Source: Chara braunii (Eukaryota; Streptophyta; Charophyceae; Charales; Characeae). Taken from it: a DNA stretch of 23,901 nucleotides. Position 1 is the first letter of the stretch. Every line of letters starts with the position of its first letter. Made by a program: the position numbers and the translations under genes. Where the stretch lies: assembly GCA_003427395.1 (NCBI GenBank), contig BFEA01000017.1, forward strand, positions 2,180,808 to 2,204,708, written 5' to 3'. The notes beneath the pieces were generated by a model that saw only the letters and a program-made list of their open reading frames with translations, was not told the DNA's origin and made no database searches. This document shows positions 1 to 9,330 of the stretch, in pieces.

Positions 1-137
1 GCCCCCCCCCCCAACTCGAGACCCGTTCCCCGCCCCCCAACCCCTCTCCCTGATTCGCGGCGGCATCGGCCGAAAGTTCTCGGCCGGCCCGGCCGCGGCC
101 GGGGGGTCCCGGCCTAGGCCGAACCAGGCCGCGGCCA
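1..137. other. GC-extreme low-complexity block
   Basis: The block starts with a run of C and is almost wholly G+C. The 10-base palindrome GGCCGCGGCC occurs twice (91-100 and 127-136) and GGCCTAGGCC once (111-120). No coding potential was recognised. The second GGCCGCGGCC sits where recognisable LINE coding sequence on the minus strand stops (about 138), so this block abuts the LINE break. It could be a recombination junction, foreign filler or a poorly assembled end; the sequence cannot decide. Confidence 0.5.
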
Positions 138-697
138 CCGTGCAACATAGTCCGGGTGTAAAGGACGGAATGGGTCAATCAAATCCAAGGTGCTCATCAA
201 CTTGGTGAGGGAGTACTTGTCAGGGGCATTCGCCCCTCCCTAATTCGACAGGCTTATGTCAAGTGAGGAGTTCCAGTCTCCAACCAGAACAGTAAAATCC
301 CCTTCAGGCAATATAAAAAGAAGTTCATCGAAGAAGGAAGAACGTTTGTGAGGATCTATGGGGGCATAGATGGAGGCGATGATCCAATATTTTCCTTGTA
401 CTAGTAACTTTACCCACGCCCATCTCCCCCACAGGTCTGCAAAAAAATCAATAATCTCGGCGTCGGTGTTTTGGTGGATAAGTATGCCTACTCCCCCCCT
501 GGATCCTATCGCCGGGGACCAAACTTGTGGATCGTCGCACCAACGTCCTAGGTTATTTACTTTTTCCTCACTTAGTTTGGTTCTTGCAGACAAGCAATAA
601 AAATCTTCTTCTCATGAATCAGCTATTATAATCTATCTTTCTTAACACGATCCCCCATGCCTCTCAAGTTCCAACTCAGCATTTTAAACTTAGACAT
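138..697 (-). pseudogene. LINE ORF2, APE-type endonuclease part only, broken
   Basis: ORF2 of an L1-like LINE nicks target DNA with an N-terminal exonuclease-endonuclease-phosphatase domain and then reverse transcribes. The ATG at 697-695 begins a reading frame with the typical opening SWNLRGMGD, which is interrupted by TAA-TAG at 628-623. The Mg-binding glutamate region (CLQE then TKLSEEKV) straddles a one-base frameshift near 580. Downstream come RGGVGILI, IIASIYAP, and the VGDWN segment that matches the GDFN/GDWN motif of the family. A TAG at 242-240 interrupts the frame, but it stays open afterwards through LDLIDPFRPLHPDY, also typical of the domain, and ends about 138 at the GC-rich block. 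Only about 185 codons remain of a protein that normally exceeds 1000 residues. It cannot make a functional enzyme. Confidence 0.85.
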
Positions 698-786
698 GTG
701 CAGGTCGTCCCCCCCAATTTTGTTGGATTAGGGGAGTCGACGTCAGCTCTGGTTGCCATGCAGATGTCAAGGCCATGCGAACAAAA

Positions 787-2899
787 TTAGAGTTCAATTT
801 CCTTTCCTTCGGAAGTTTGGATTCCAACTCTTAACAAACATTTTGCAGATTTCAGAGGAGGAATTCGAATTCGACAAAGTTCTTGGTGCTTTCTCTCAAC
901 GAACCAGGACATGGGAATTAAACACAAGCCTTGGGATTCCAAGGCTTCTAACTGGCCGTCTAGAAACCGAACGTCCAGCAGAGGAACGAAGAACTTGATC
1001 TTCTTCCCATGCTGTTCCGGGTGATCAGTAAGTAGCCATATCATCGTCATCTCCGGAATCAATCGAAAGGCGAATTTATCCCTAATCGCATTGCGAATCA
1101 AAACTGCGGTGGCCGAGGGCATCGGGGTTTCAGGGGCCAGCAGACTTACCATAGCGAGCGAGCCATCTGGACTTTCGAAGGCGATGGTCCAAAAGGCATT
1201 CCGAACAGCCACGCAAAAAAAAGGGAGAATCTTATTCTCAATGTCTTGGAGCTGCCCTTTGACCAGTGAAACCGGGATGCGTCTCCGGGTAGTCTTAGTA
1301 CCCGGAGTGCCAAGAACGGCGTTATTCGCATCCGAACCTTGGGAAGAAGACGAGTGCTCGCCATCTAGGTTGCCTCCTTCATAAATGAAGCTTCCTTGGT
1401 GGTCCAGTCGACCTTGTTTACCCGCCGTGCCGCCGCGGGGTCTTGAAGAGTGCGCCTATGAAGGAGCACCCCCCGCTCTACTCACAACAGGGGAATCAAA
1501 GGCTCTTGAGATCAACCCAGAAGGCTGCATAGCCAGAGAAGTCATTGGTCTGATGGCGTGACCTGCTTCACAGAAGGTCATCGCCGCTCCCCCGATAGAA
1601 AGGGGTTGACTCACAAACGGCCCAAAGGCTGACGTCACTGGGTGGGTAAGCCCTTGTTGTTGTGGAACTCCTCTTTGGAATTGAGGTGCACTCCATGGCA
1701 TGCCCAATAACAAATTCCTGAACTGCCCTATCTGCTGATAGGGATGTTGTAACGGTATACTGGATGGCTGGAACTGTGCAGCACTAGGAGGGAACATCGG
1801 ATTGTTGTGAAGAGAGTTGCCTTGCAGAGTGTTGCCTAACGGGACGTTGAACTGCATCGACGTCGCAGCCACTGGAGGAACACTGAATCCAGGGGATTCA
1901 CGAAGAGGGCCCATCGGCCCTTGGTAATGAGCTGATGTTGCACCTTGTGCGCCCCCTGGTTGAGCGTTATAGCCCGATGCAGAGGCGCCTTGGTTCTGTT
2001 GCTGGTTGTTTCTCCTTCACTCCGCTTCAGTGTGGAAGAATGCTTGACAGCGACGACATCTTGGAGTCTCGACCGAGGCCAGCTTGACTTCGAGGGTATT
2101 CCCCTCCGAAGTGTCTATCCAGATCCTATCCTTCACATTTGGCCGTGCATCTGCTTCAATTTCAAATTTTATGTTGACCAAAGTAGGCCGCATTCTGTCT
2201 TGTTCTGGAGGAAAGGATCTGACGACTGGGCCGATCGCCTTTCTCACTTGAGCTTCTAGGAACAAGAACGCATCAAGTGGAACTTGAACTGCCACGACCC
2301 AAAAGTGTTGCTCGTCCTCCCGTTGTCGTTGAGCGCGGAGCTGAGCTTTAGTAAGCCAAGGTTTAAACTCAAAAAAAAAAATATTGAGTGGATCCAAGGC
2401 TTACTTCATCCTGACCTTTCGCAATAAGCCACCTCGCAATCTCATTACTGCGAGCCACATAAGAGATAACATTCGGGCTCTCAACCTTCACCCGACCTCG
2501 ACTGAAGTTCATCGCCTCGAAGGCACCGTCTGCCGTCCTCTTGTCCTCATATGCACGAACGATGTCGTCCTTGACTTTCCTTGGAAGGAATCTGGCTCCA
2601 GCTCTGAAGATGAAAGTTACCGTGTGTTCCTTTAGCCAGCTGATCTTTGCTTGGTCCAAGTCCACATTAACTTTAAAGCGAGCGTCTCTTCCTTCGATCG
2701 TCATCTCGCCCGGGTCAATGCCCGTGGGCATCATCCCGTCTAAATAGCAGAGCCTAATCAGTTTTCTTAATCGGGTGCTGTTATCTTCCCCTCCAACAGG
2801 AACCTGAGGAGGAGATCTGGCACCAATGTCCCGTGATTCTCCTTGAACGTCATTCTCGTCGGCAGCTGCCACTCCTTCCATAACCAGCTCCGTATCCAT
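787..2899 (-). pseudogene. LINE ORF1, gag-like zinc-knuckle protein, broken
   Basis: ORF1 proteins of LINEs bind the element RNA and form the ribonucleoprotein particle used in retrotransposition. The ATG at 2899 opens an acidic N-terminal region, followed by a folded-looking region (LCYLDGMMPTGI, FLPRKVKDDIVRAYEDKR). An 11-A run on the plus strand (2371-2381) marks a frameshift; the next segment (from 2397, FEFKPWLTKAQLRAQ) continues the protein. A CCHC knuckle follows: Cys at 2058-2056 and 2049-2047, His at 2034-2032, and a TGA at 2019-2017 exactly where the fourth ligand is expected. Beyond it a Gln/Pro/Ser/Gly-rich low-complexity tail runs in the same frame to a TAG at 1456-1458, and the frame then stays open again to 787. 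The last part (SPDGSLAMVSLLAPETP) is not a domain I recognise. The common frame across 2397-787 shows these are one gene, not several. Identity as LINE ORF1 rests on the knuckle and on the ORF2 just downstream. Confidence 0.8.
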
Positions 2900-3560
2900 C
2901 TCTTAATCGTACACACTAATCTAGGTTGCCTTAATTAATCAATAGTATGTGACGAACTACTTCCCGAACCCGTGCTATCTTTCGTACCCTTTTTTTGCTT
3001 GTACCCTACCAACCCCATAAAAACCCCGTTTCGTTTTCTTGATTTCGGGTGCCGCGTTTTGGGCCCCCATCTTTCCGAAGCTTTTACGATTCCCGGGTTC
3101 TGCTTTTTCTTTTTGCAATTCGGGAAATACATAGGAATTTACGTGCGCCGTAGCGAGCGCACTGGGAATTCCGGGATAAGCGGAACCTCGGCGTGTCCTT
3201 TTTATGTATGAATGTTCTCGGTCGCGTTGGGGAAAACTCTTGAAATTTTGTGGGGATACGAATAGGCGTAGGACTTTCTTTTCCCGCGTCGCTCTTCCGT
3301 GCATGGATATGGTGATTTCAATTTTGAATTGGTTTAGGATGTAGGCGAGCTGTAACTATTTCGGTGTCTTTTTCTCTCTTTTTTTGTTGACGGAGCCGCG
3401 CAAGCAAAGCTTTCTCCTCCCTGACCCCTGCATCGCTCTCTCCCGCGCTCCTTTTTCCTTCCCCCTCCTCTGTCTCTGTCCTCGTAACTGTTTCTCTCTC
3501 TCTCTCTCCCACTTTGCTCTTTGCGCGCCCATTTCCCTTTCTTAATCATCTGAATCTTGG
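2900..3560. other. LINE-proximal non-coding DNA, CT-rich at the end
   Basis: No gene was recognised. The part just beyond 2899 would be the 5' UTR side of the minus-strand LINE. From about 3360 the plus strand becomes CT-rich, with a (TC)n tract at 3493-3508. The longest minus-strand open frames here (to 3735) are Arg/Glu-rich translations of this tract and not genes. Confidence 0.5.
3493..3508. repeat. (TC)n microsatellite
   Basis: Eight consecutive TC units are seen directly, inside a longer pyrimidine-rich stretch. Confidence 0.8.
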
Positions 3561-4700
3561 ACCCGTCTTGCGCTACTTCTCGCACCTTTTCTCTTCTCAC
3601 CAGCGCACGACGCCCGATCGATCCTTCAATAACTCCCGCTCGCCAATCATGTACGTGGATCAATAGGATCTTCCTATTGCGTGACAAATCTGATTGGTTG
3701 AACCTTGAGTCTCGAGGGATCAACATGGCTTTCATGGAGCACTCTTCTCAAAGTCTTCTCCTGCTTCTCCTCTTATATGTCAACTTTCCCTTCGCTTTCT
3801 CCCCCTTCTAGCTCCCTTGTTACAACTATAAAATCCGCAAGCGCGTCCGCAAAGCTCTCTTAAGTTCTCGACTCCCGAGCCAGCTTCCGGGAAGCAGTGG
3901 CTAGGCAGAGTGTTTGGTGCAAGTCGAGGAAAGTCCTGTCGGGCTGACGATAGGCTGGCCGGTTGTGAGCTCGATGGTCACGACGGACTGTGGGATCCGG
4001 GTGAACCGCGTCGAGTTTACGTCGGCGGGGTGACGATCGCAGTTGTGGGAGTTAGCACGTGACGGTCGGGATCGTCGGTGCGGGTATGAGGATCGATGAT
4101 TGGAGTTGAGTGAGTGATTGGTCCGGGGCCATATTGGAATTCACGGCGAATGCGCCTTGTTGTTGCGGATCTTTATCTCGGGCGTGAGTGTACGGCGGCA
4201 ACGCCGAACTTCCTCTTTTCGGATCTTGTCATCTTCTATCACGACATTCCTCCCTCGTCTCCCTCTCTCTCCTCTATCTTTGAATGATGATGTGTCTCGA
4301 TGTTTGTCTCTCTCTCTCTTGGATGGGAATGAATCTGTGTGCTTTCCTATGTGAACGAACTTCTTCCCGAACTCTTCCATTAGTTTCCTGGGTAATCCCC
4401 AGATGTCGAGCGATTGATCCTCTTCTCTTGTGAACGGTGGATGCGTGTGTACAATTTCCTCTGTTGATTTCCGACCTGCGTACCCTTGTCATTTTCGCAC
4501 CTTCCACAGTGAATGTATGTATGGAAATACTTGCCTTTTTGTATTGATTAGGCGCCGCACTCAGCGGGATTTTGTTCGAGAATGCAAGAGTATTTATATC
4601 TGTAGTTCTTAATGCACTGTGAATGCCATCTGCCTTATGCTGCGCAACATCTGCAGCCGATCTACAGGGCAGCCTCGAGAAATAAGGCGCCTGGGATCAA
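3561..4700. other. Anonymous non-coding DNA
   Basis: Nothing here resembles a known protein. The stretch changes from CT-rich before 3820 to G-rich between about 3880 and 4140, then back to CT-rich near 4250-4320. A TATAAAA sequence lies at 3827-3833. Open frames are short and compositionally biased. Confidence 0.4.
3827..3833 (+). promoter_or_regulatory. Possible TATA box
   Basis: The sequence TATAAAA is followed by a G+C-rich stretch, as in RNA polymerase II promoters or LTR U3/R junctions. No gene or LTR was found downstream, so this is only a sequence match. Confidence 0.2.
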
Positions 4701-5640
4701 CACCGCGGTGGCTTACGGAAACCTGAGTTGCGGGTCGGTCCCTCAGTTACATGCATAATCGAGCTGATGAGTGTTTTTTCTCTCTCGTGTCGAAAAGGGT
4801 TGATTGGTGATTGCGCGAGTGTTTTCTCTTGATGACGTTTCAGAATTTTTGCAATTGATTGACATGTGGACTGACAAGCACCCTTCGATCGGGCGTCGGC
4901 CTCCCGTACCTCCCGTATCAACATGACCTTTTCCCTACACTGAGGAAAGGACACGTGTATGCGAGTGGGATGTACGAGAAGCTGTCGCACAGATCGGCGG
5001 ACGATACTACTTCCCTCCGGCAAACCATTGTTCAGGGTTCGTAGAGGCCGGGTTTGTCATTATAAATACGCACTTTCCACCCTACTTAATATTGCTCCCC
5101 TTTAACGAGTTGATCGTCATTCCGTGGACGCCAGTGGCGCCCCATTGGCCTCGAACCCTGTGCACAGAGTGCTGGCGTTGTCGAGCGCATCGGTCCGGCA
5201 CCGCACCAGGGCAGCGCGGGACCCTCCCGGCCTCGTCACGCAGGAGTTGGTTTAAATCCTTCGTCGCAAAATATACATGTGGAGCTTCCGCAAGCCGCTC
5301 CGGCCGAGTGCGCCAGCCATACCGCTCGCGAGCCCCTACGATAGGATAAGGCCTACACGAGGCACGACCTACCTCCACCTTAGGGGAGCTGTCACCTCCC
5401 TTCGGTGGGCGTATCCCCGCCGAGCTAGCAGTCCACAGTACGAAAGTTGATCAGTTGCAATCGCAGAGGTGGACCAGCCGAGGGCGTTTCTCGTTCGATG
5501 TAGCATAGGGGGTACGCGCGCTAATACGCCTCTATCGGACCCGCACGCGAACCGACATCTTGGGGGGCTGAAGTCCCAAGCGCAGCTCGTCGTCGGTCGA
5601 TTATGATGCATCCCACACACCATGTGCACTCCACTTTATG
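4701..5640. other. Anonymous non-coding DNA
   Basis: No gene or RNA was recognised. A TATA-like TATAAATA lies near 5060. A short match to the polymerase III B box occurs on the minus strand at 5147-5157, but no tRNA fold surrounds it. Confidence 0.4.
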
Positions 5641-5700
5641 AACACACATACACACAAAACAACAGATATACGAAACGACACAACACAAACAACACGACAA
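5641..5700 (+). repeat. A/C-rich low-complexity tract
   Basis: ACA, CACA and AACA units dominate on the plus strand, with almost no G. It reads as cryptically simple DNA, not as a regular tandem repeat. Confidence 0.6.
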
Positions 5701-5722
5701 CGCTACTAGCCCCTCGGTAGCC

Positions 5723-5790
5723 ATCCCATAACTTGCCGACGTGGAAATCGGATAGGCGTCGCGCGCGGGTCTTTGATATAAAACCGCGCG
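5723..5790 (+). repeat. Diverged direct repeat, copy 1
   Basis: This copy begins with ATCCCATAACTT (5723-5734), then has GGCG, CGCGCG, ATATAAA and CCGCGC (from 5784) in that order. The same words in the same order and nearly the same spacing (61 versus 60 bases from first to last word) recur at 6291-6356. The ATATAAA gives it a promoter-like look. Two decayed LTRs or a simple local duplication would both fit. Confidence 0.5.
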
Positions 5791-6290
5791 GACGCAGGGC
5801 TAACTCATATCGACTAGCAATGCAATCGTACGCAAGCGGTCGCAATGATGGCGTACCATGTAGTACCCATACTTATGCGGTCCTCGTTGATCACGAGGGT
5901 CGCATTCGATACTCAAGTGTCGGCTGACACGCGTCTTGAGAGTTAATCTCTCGACGCTGGCCAACCGCCAAGCGAGGTTGAAGACCACACACCCTCTTCT
6001 TCACTCTGTGCAGAGCATGTGGTACACAGATCCATACATGTGGTGGCAGTCGTTTCTTGCGGCCCTGGAGATGAGTCCTACTCCAGGCCTGGGCAAAAGT
6101 CAAGGGGTTTGATTTTGACGGCTGCCACGGACTACAACGTCCAACTATAAAGCTTAAAAAACACAAATAAACCGAAGGTCCCCTATATCCCAAAAGAAAA
6201 ACAAAGCTTTGGGATACTCTTCTCTTTCCGGGTAGTGTCAGCGGCTTGTAGTAATCCCAAGCGTTCACGCGTATGTGCGGGTCCTTTTTG
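5791..6290. other. Anonymous DNA between the two repeat copies
   Basis: No gene was recognised. If the flanking copies were LTRs this 500-base interval would be far too short for a coding element, so it would have to be a non-autonomous or deleted one. Confidence 0.35.
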
Positions 6291-6356
6291 ATCCCATAAC
6301 TTTTAAACTCTAAGGCGGCGAAACGTCACGCGCGAGATTCTAATATAAAGCCGCGC
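6291..6356 (+). repeat. Diverged direct repeat, copy 2
   Basis: It shares ATCCCATAACTT (6291-6302), GGCG, CGCGCG, ATATAAA and CCGCGC (6351-6356) with the copy 568 bases upstream, with similar spacing. Between these words the two copies differ a good deal. Confidence 0.5.
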
Positions 6357-7165
6357 AGCTATGATGCCAATCATACGTGGTAATTGCGGCTCTGGCCTCG
6401 CAATATTGAATGGCTGAAGGAATATATTGTGAGAGGTTACCCCACACGATATTGAACGGATAAATGACATGCCGTTTGACCCTTGCGGCATTTCCGTCTT
6501 CAGGGTGGGGTGCCTCGACGGGCAATGCGAATAGGCTCTATGCGAGGGGGAATCCCTCCCCTGCAGAGCCCAGGACCTGGAATGTCCTGGACAAGGACCT
6601 TGAATCCCGGCCCAGGACCAACGTTCGACTAAGAAAATCCTTAAGAAGCAAAGCACGTAAAAGGAAGGGTCTTCCCTAGGCCTCTCAGTCTTAACCCCTG
6701 AGTAGGCTTTTAGTATGGGGGCCCTTTAGCCAATGCAAACATTCATCCCAGGTACACCCATGTATGCATATATAAGGGGCTAAGTATGTAACGATCACTT
6801 CTCACAGTCTCATTGAGGTCCCTCGCAATCATACGTATATATGTGATCGCAGGCAACCAAATCCAGAATCTGATTCACAGCACATACCTGCAATCATATC
6901 AATGAGTCAAATCAACAGCCCACGCATTACACAGAGTCAACCCCAACCATCTTTGACACTCATACCCCTCGCTTTAGCCATGCAAGCCCCAACCTCCTGC
7001 CCAACCAACCTTAATTAAAAACTCAGTACCTTTGTTAAATGGTCATTCAATAAAAATCCGGGTGAAACCTTAATGAAACAATGAAATTCACCAGGGCTAT
7101 AGTTTTTTAGGTTGAGTGTGGAGGGTGAGTTGGAATTGAGTCGTAGACCGATGAATCAGCAACCG
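6357..7165. other. Anonymous non-coding DNA with small hairpins
   Basis: No gene was recognised. A hairpin with 7-base arms CCAGGAC/GTCCTGG lies at 6570-6590, next to a smaller one, GAGGG/CCCTC, at 6544-6558. A TATATAAGG sequence at 6769-6777 has CCAATGC some 40 bases upstream, a promoter-like arrangement, but no transcript unit could be identified after it. Confidence 0.4.
6769..6777 (+). promoter_or_regulatory. Possible TATA box with upstream CAAT
   Basis: TATATAAGG follows CCAAT (about 6730) at a distance usual for polymerase II promoters and LTRs. There is no supporting gene or LTR, so confidence is low. Confidence 0.25.
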
Positions 7166-7188
7166 ATCTGTTATCAGTGATAACAGAT
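7166..7188. repeat. Perfect 23-base palindrome
   Basis: The arms ATCTGTTATCA (7166-7176) and TGATAACAGAT (7178-7188) are exact complements around a single central G. A second, smaller dyad TGATCC/GGATCA follows immediately at about 7190-7207. The role is unknown: a protein-binding site, a remnant of an inverted duplication or chance are all possible. Confidence 0.75.
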
Positions 7189-7451
7189 GATGATCCTCAA
7201 GGGATCAAATTGAATCTAGTCTGGACCTTGAATCAACGATCAAGAGGGCCTGTAACACATGACATGTCAATGCCCAGGCTGAACTTATAAGCTCATGGAT
7301 GACAATCTTCATACCGCGATTTTATCAAAATCATCATAGTTAACTATAACTAAGCCTATCTCTAAGCAACATGGTCAAAACTCCCCCCTTCAGAGTGGAC
7401 CAACAGAATTGTCATCTGTCAAAATATAATCTATCTCTTTTAAACTAAGAA
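7189..7451. other. Anonymous AT-rich DNA before the satellite array
   Basis: No gene was recognised. The minus strand carries a short G run at about 7382-7388 that could be taken for a polypurine tract, but no LTR follows it. Confidence 0.35.
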
Positions 7452-8205
7452 AATTTCGGCAGCGCCTCCCGTAGGAAAAATGTCTTTCCAGAATTTATAT
7501 AAGTCCAGATATGAAAGCAGAAATAATTTCTAACTCGGGAAAGTCAAATCCAGTCTAACTCTCTGAAACAGTAGAAATTTGGGCAGCACTCCCTTTAGAA
7601 AGGGAGACTTCCCAGATTTATACTAAGTCAGATATGAAAGCATAAATAATTTCTAACTCTAAAAAGTCAAATTTTGTCTAACCCCCCAAAATAGTAGAAA
7701 TTTGGGCAACACTCCCTTTAGAAAGGGAGACTTCTCAGATTTGTACTAAGTCAGATACGAACTCAAAAAACGGTTCGAGTTCAACTTTGACAGAATTTAA
7801 CTAACTCCTTAATTTTTTAGAAATTTCGGCAGCACTCCCTCTAGAAAAGTGTTATTCCAAAATTTATACAAGGCTAGGTCCAGAATTTTGAAAGTAATTT
7901 TCGCTTCCCTAAGTTCAATTTTGTCTAACTCCCTGAATTAGCAAAAATTTGGGCAGCACTCCCTTTAGAAAATGAGACTTTCCATATTTTAACTAAGTCA
8001 GATATAAGAAAAGACAAAGTTGAACTTTCGACAAGTCAAAATTTGACTAACTTCTTGGATTTGTAGGAATTTCGGCAGCGTTTCCCGTACAGAAAGTAAC
8101 TTGCCAAGATTTATACAAAACCAAGTATAAGAAAAGATCTTAGAAAATACAAAAATTGACCTTAGTAAAAAAAGGTTATTACAGAAAATGCAGGAATTGA
8201 CACTA
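7452..8205 (+). repeat. Tandem array, 122-124 base unit, six copies
   Basis: The landmark AATTTCGGCAGC or AATTTGGGCAGC occurs at 7452, 7576, 7699, 7822, 7946 and 8068, giving steps of 124, 123, 123, 124 and 122 bases. Each unit continues with a CTCCC or TTCCC block, an A-rich part, AGATTTATA-like sequence and ends with a CTAACTCC-like block. Copies 2, 3 and 5 (TTGGG, then CTTTAGAAA) look closer to each other than to copies 1, 4 and 6 (TTCGG). The last copy is more decayed and its end is approximate. Tandem repeats of this size are known from 3' UTRs of some plant Tat/Ogre LTR retrotransposons and as free satellites; no retroelement protein is seen beside this one. Confidence 0.9.
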
Positions 8206-8410
8206 ATTCCTATGGCTCTAGCACGTGGCGAGCAACTAAAGCAACTACCTATCAACCTGAAATTTAGACTAAGTAGCAGCCTCACTCGGTCACAGGCAAG
8301 CCAGACCACAACGGTACGTACTCTCACCAACCCCAAGTCAACCCGAACAAACAATAGTTCATGATCTCTCAATGATCTAACCCTTTATACCCAGCTTACA
8401 TAAGGCATAG
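8206..8410. other. Spacer between tandem array and hairpin family
   Basis: AT-rich DNA without recognisable features; the minus-strand open frame over it is mostly translated tandem-repeat sequence. Confidence 0.4.
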
Positions 8411-9330
8411 GTCAGGCCGCCTGAACTCATAGAGCGCGCCCAACTTAGCCAGACCTAGAGTCAGAATACCTAAACTTATAGAGTGTTGACCAAATATACA
8501 CAAACAAAGGGCACTACTACTTTTCTCTTCTTTGGGCACATGACTAGACCACTCTAGTCGCCCTGAGCTGTTTAAAGTATCCAAGTTGTATATACTTATC
8601 TTCACCTTTGTCTTCTAAGGCTGCATATGACTGAACTAACTTAAGCTCAGTCTGGCCCAGTTTACCACCAGTTTTATTCTTAGTTATATTCTCTTCAAGT
8701 TGTGATACGACTATAGTCAGACCACCTAAACTTATAGAACAGTTTGATTAGCTCGTTCTTAGATAGAATAGTAGTAAAGTATAGCCAAGTTATAACCATT
8801 GGGTTCCAGCATGTGCGAGGCTTTGAGCCAGACCCCCTGAACTTACAGAAGGGTCTAGCGCTCCGCCAAGTTCTTTTCTCTCTGAATCATCATGTATGTG
8901 GCATTGAGTCAAACCCCCTGAACTTACAGAAGGGTCTGCCTCTTTGCCAGGATTACTTTTTCAAAACAAAGGCAGGAAGGGACTGAGCCACCTGAACTTA
9001 CAGAACAACTTTGCCCCCTCGTTCAGAGACAAAAGAAACTCGGGAAAACCCAAAGAAAACAAGGCAACTTAAGGCACCAAAACTTATTGAGCGCCCTGAG
9101 TCCCTGGAAATCAAGCGCAATCAAACCCCTCATAGGTCAGAGCAGTCAGGCCACATGAACTTACAGAACAGCCTGACCCTCCATGCAAGCCATAGCACTG
9201 AGTCTCCCCAAACTTATGGGGACATCCCCACCTCCAGAGCAATCAGACCCCCTAAGCTTATAGAAGGGTCTGCTGCTGCATGCAACCCAAAGTAAACAAA
9301 GCACTGGGCCTCCCTTAACTCATGGGGACC
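8411..9330 (+). repeat. Dispersed hairpin family with shared loop sequence
   Basis: About a dozen short elements share a core like CCTGAACTTACAGAA or CCTAAACTTATAGAA. In most, the flanks are complementary but differ between copies: GACTGA/TCAGTC (8629-8652), TCAGAC/GTTTGA with a G-T pair (8717-8747), AGACCC/GGGTCT (8830-8856), CAAACCC/GGGTCTG with one mismatch (8910-8938), GTCAGGC/GCCTGAC (9145-9177), GTCtCCCCA/TGGGGAC with one bulge (9202-9223), CAGACCC/GGGTCTG (9244-9272). Weaker cases lie at 8412-8440, 8460-8490, 9073-9096 and 9306-9330, and the core without a clear stem at 8991-9006. Spacing is irregular, about 40-250 bases. Different stems around one loop suggest that pairing itself was maintained or generated, but I know of no named family with this pattern. 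Confidence 0.65.

Larger units (their letters stand above)
138..2899 (-). mobile_element. Decayed LINE (non-LTR retrotransposon) fragment
   Basis: Read on the minus strand, a zinc-knuckle ORF1 (2899 to 787) is followed after about 90 bases by the N-terminal part of an ORF2 endonuclease (697 to about 138). This order is that of L1-like LINEs. The copy has frameshifts near 2371-2381 and 580, and stops at 2017, 1456, 628-623 and 240. The endonuclease ends at the GC-rich block and no reverse transcriptase, 3' UTR or poly(A) tail follows in the window. LINE copies are usually truncated at the 5' end, so a copy that keeps ORF1 and loses everything after the endonuclease was probably cut by a later deletion or rearrangement, or continues outside the window. 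Confidence 0.85.

Noticed and set aside
3926-3936. GAGGAAAGTCC, as in the conserved P4 strand of bacterial-type RNase P RNA
   Set aside because: The pairing conserved segment with ACAGAA was not found in the following 450 bases and no RNase P fold is visible, so the 11-base match is probably chance.
5147-5157. Minus-strand GGTTCGAGGCC, a match to the polymerase III B box
   Set aside because: The flanks do not form a T stem, no acceptor stem or convincing A box was found, so neither a tRNA nor a SINE is supported.
7382-7388. Minus-strand polypurine run that could precede an LTR
   Set aside because: The sequence after it on the minus strand has no convincing TG start or repeated copy.
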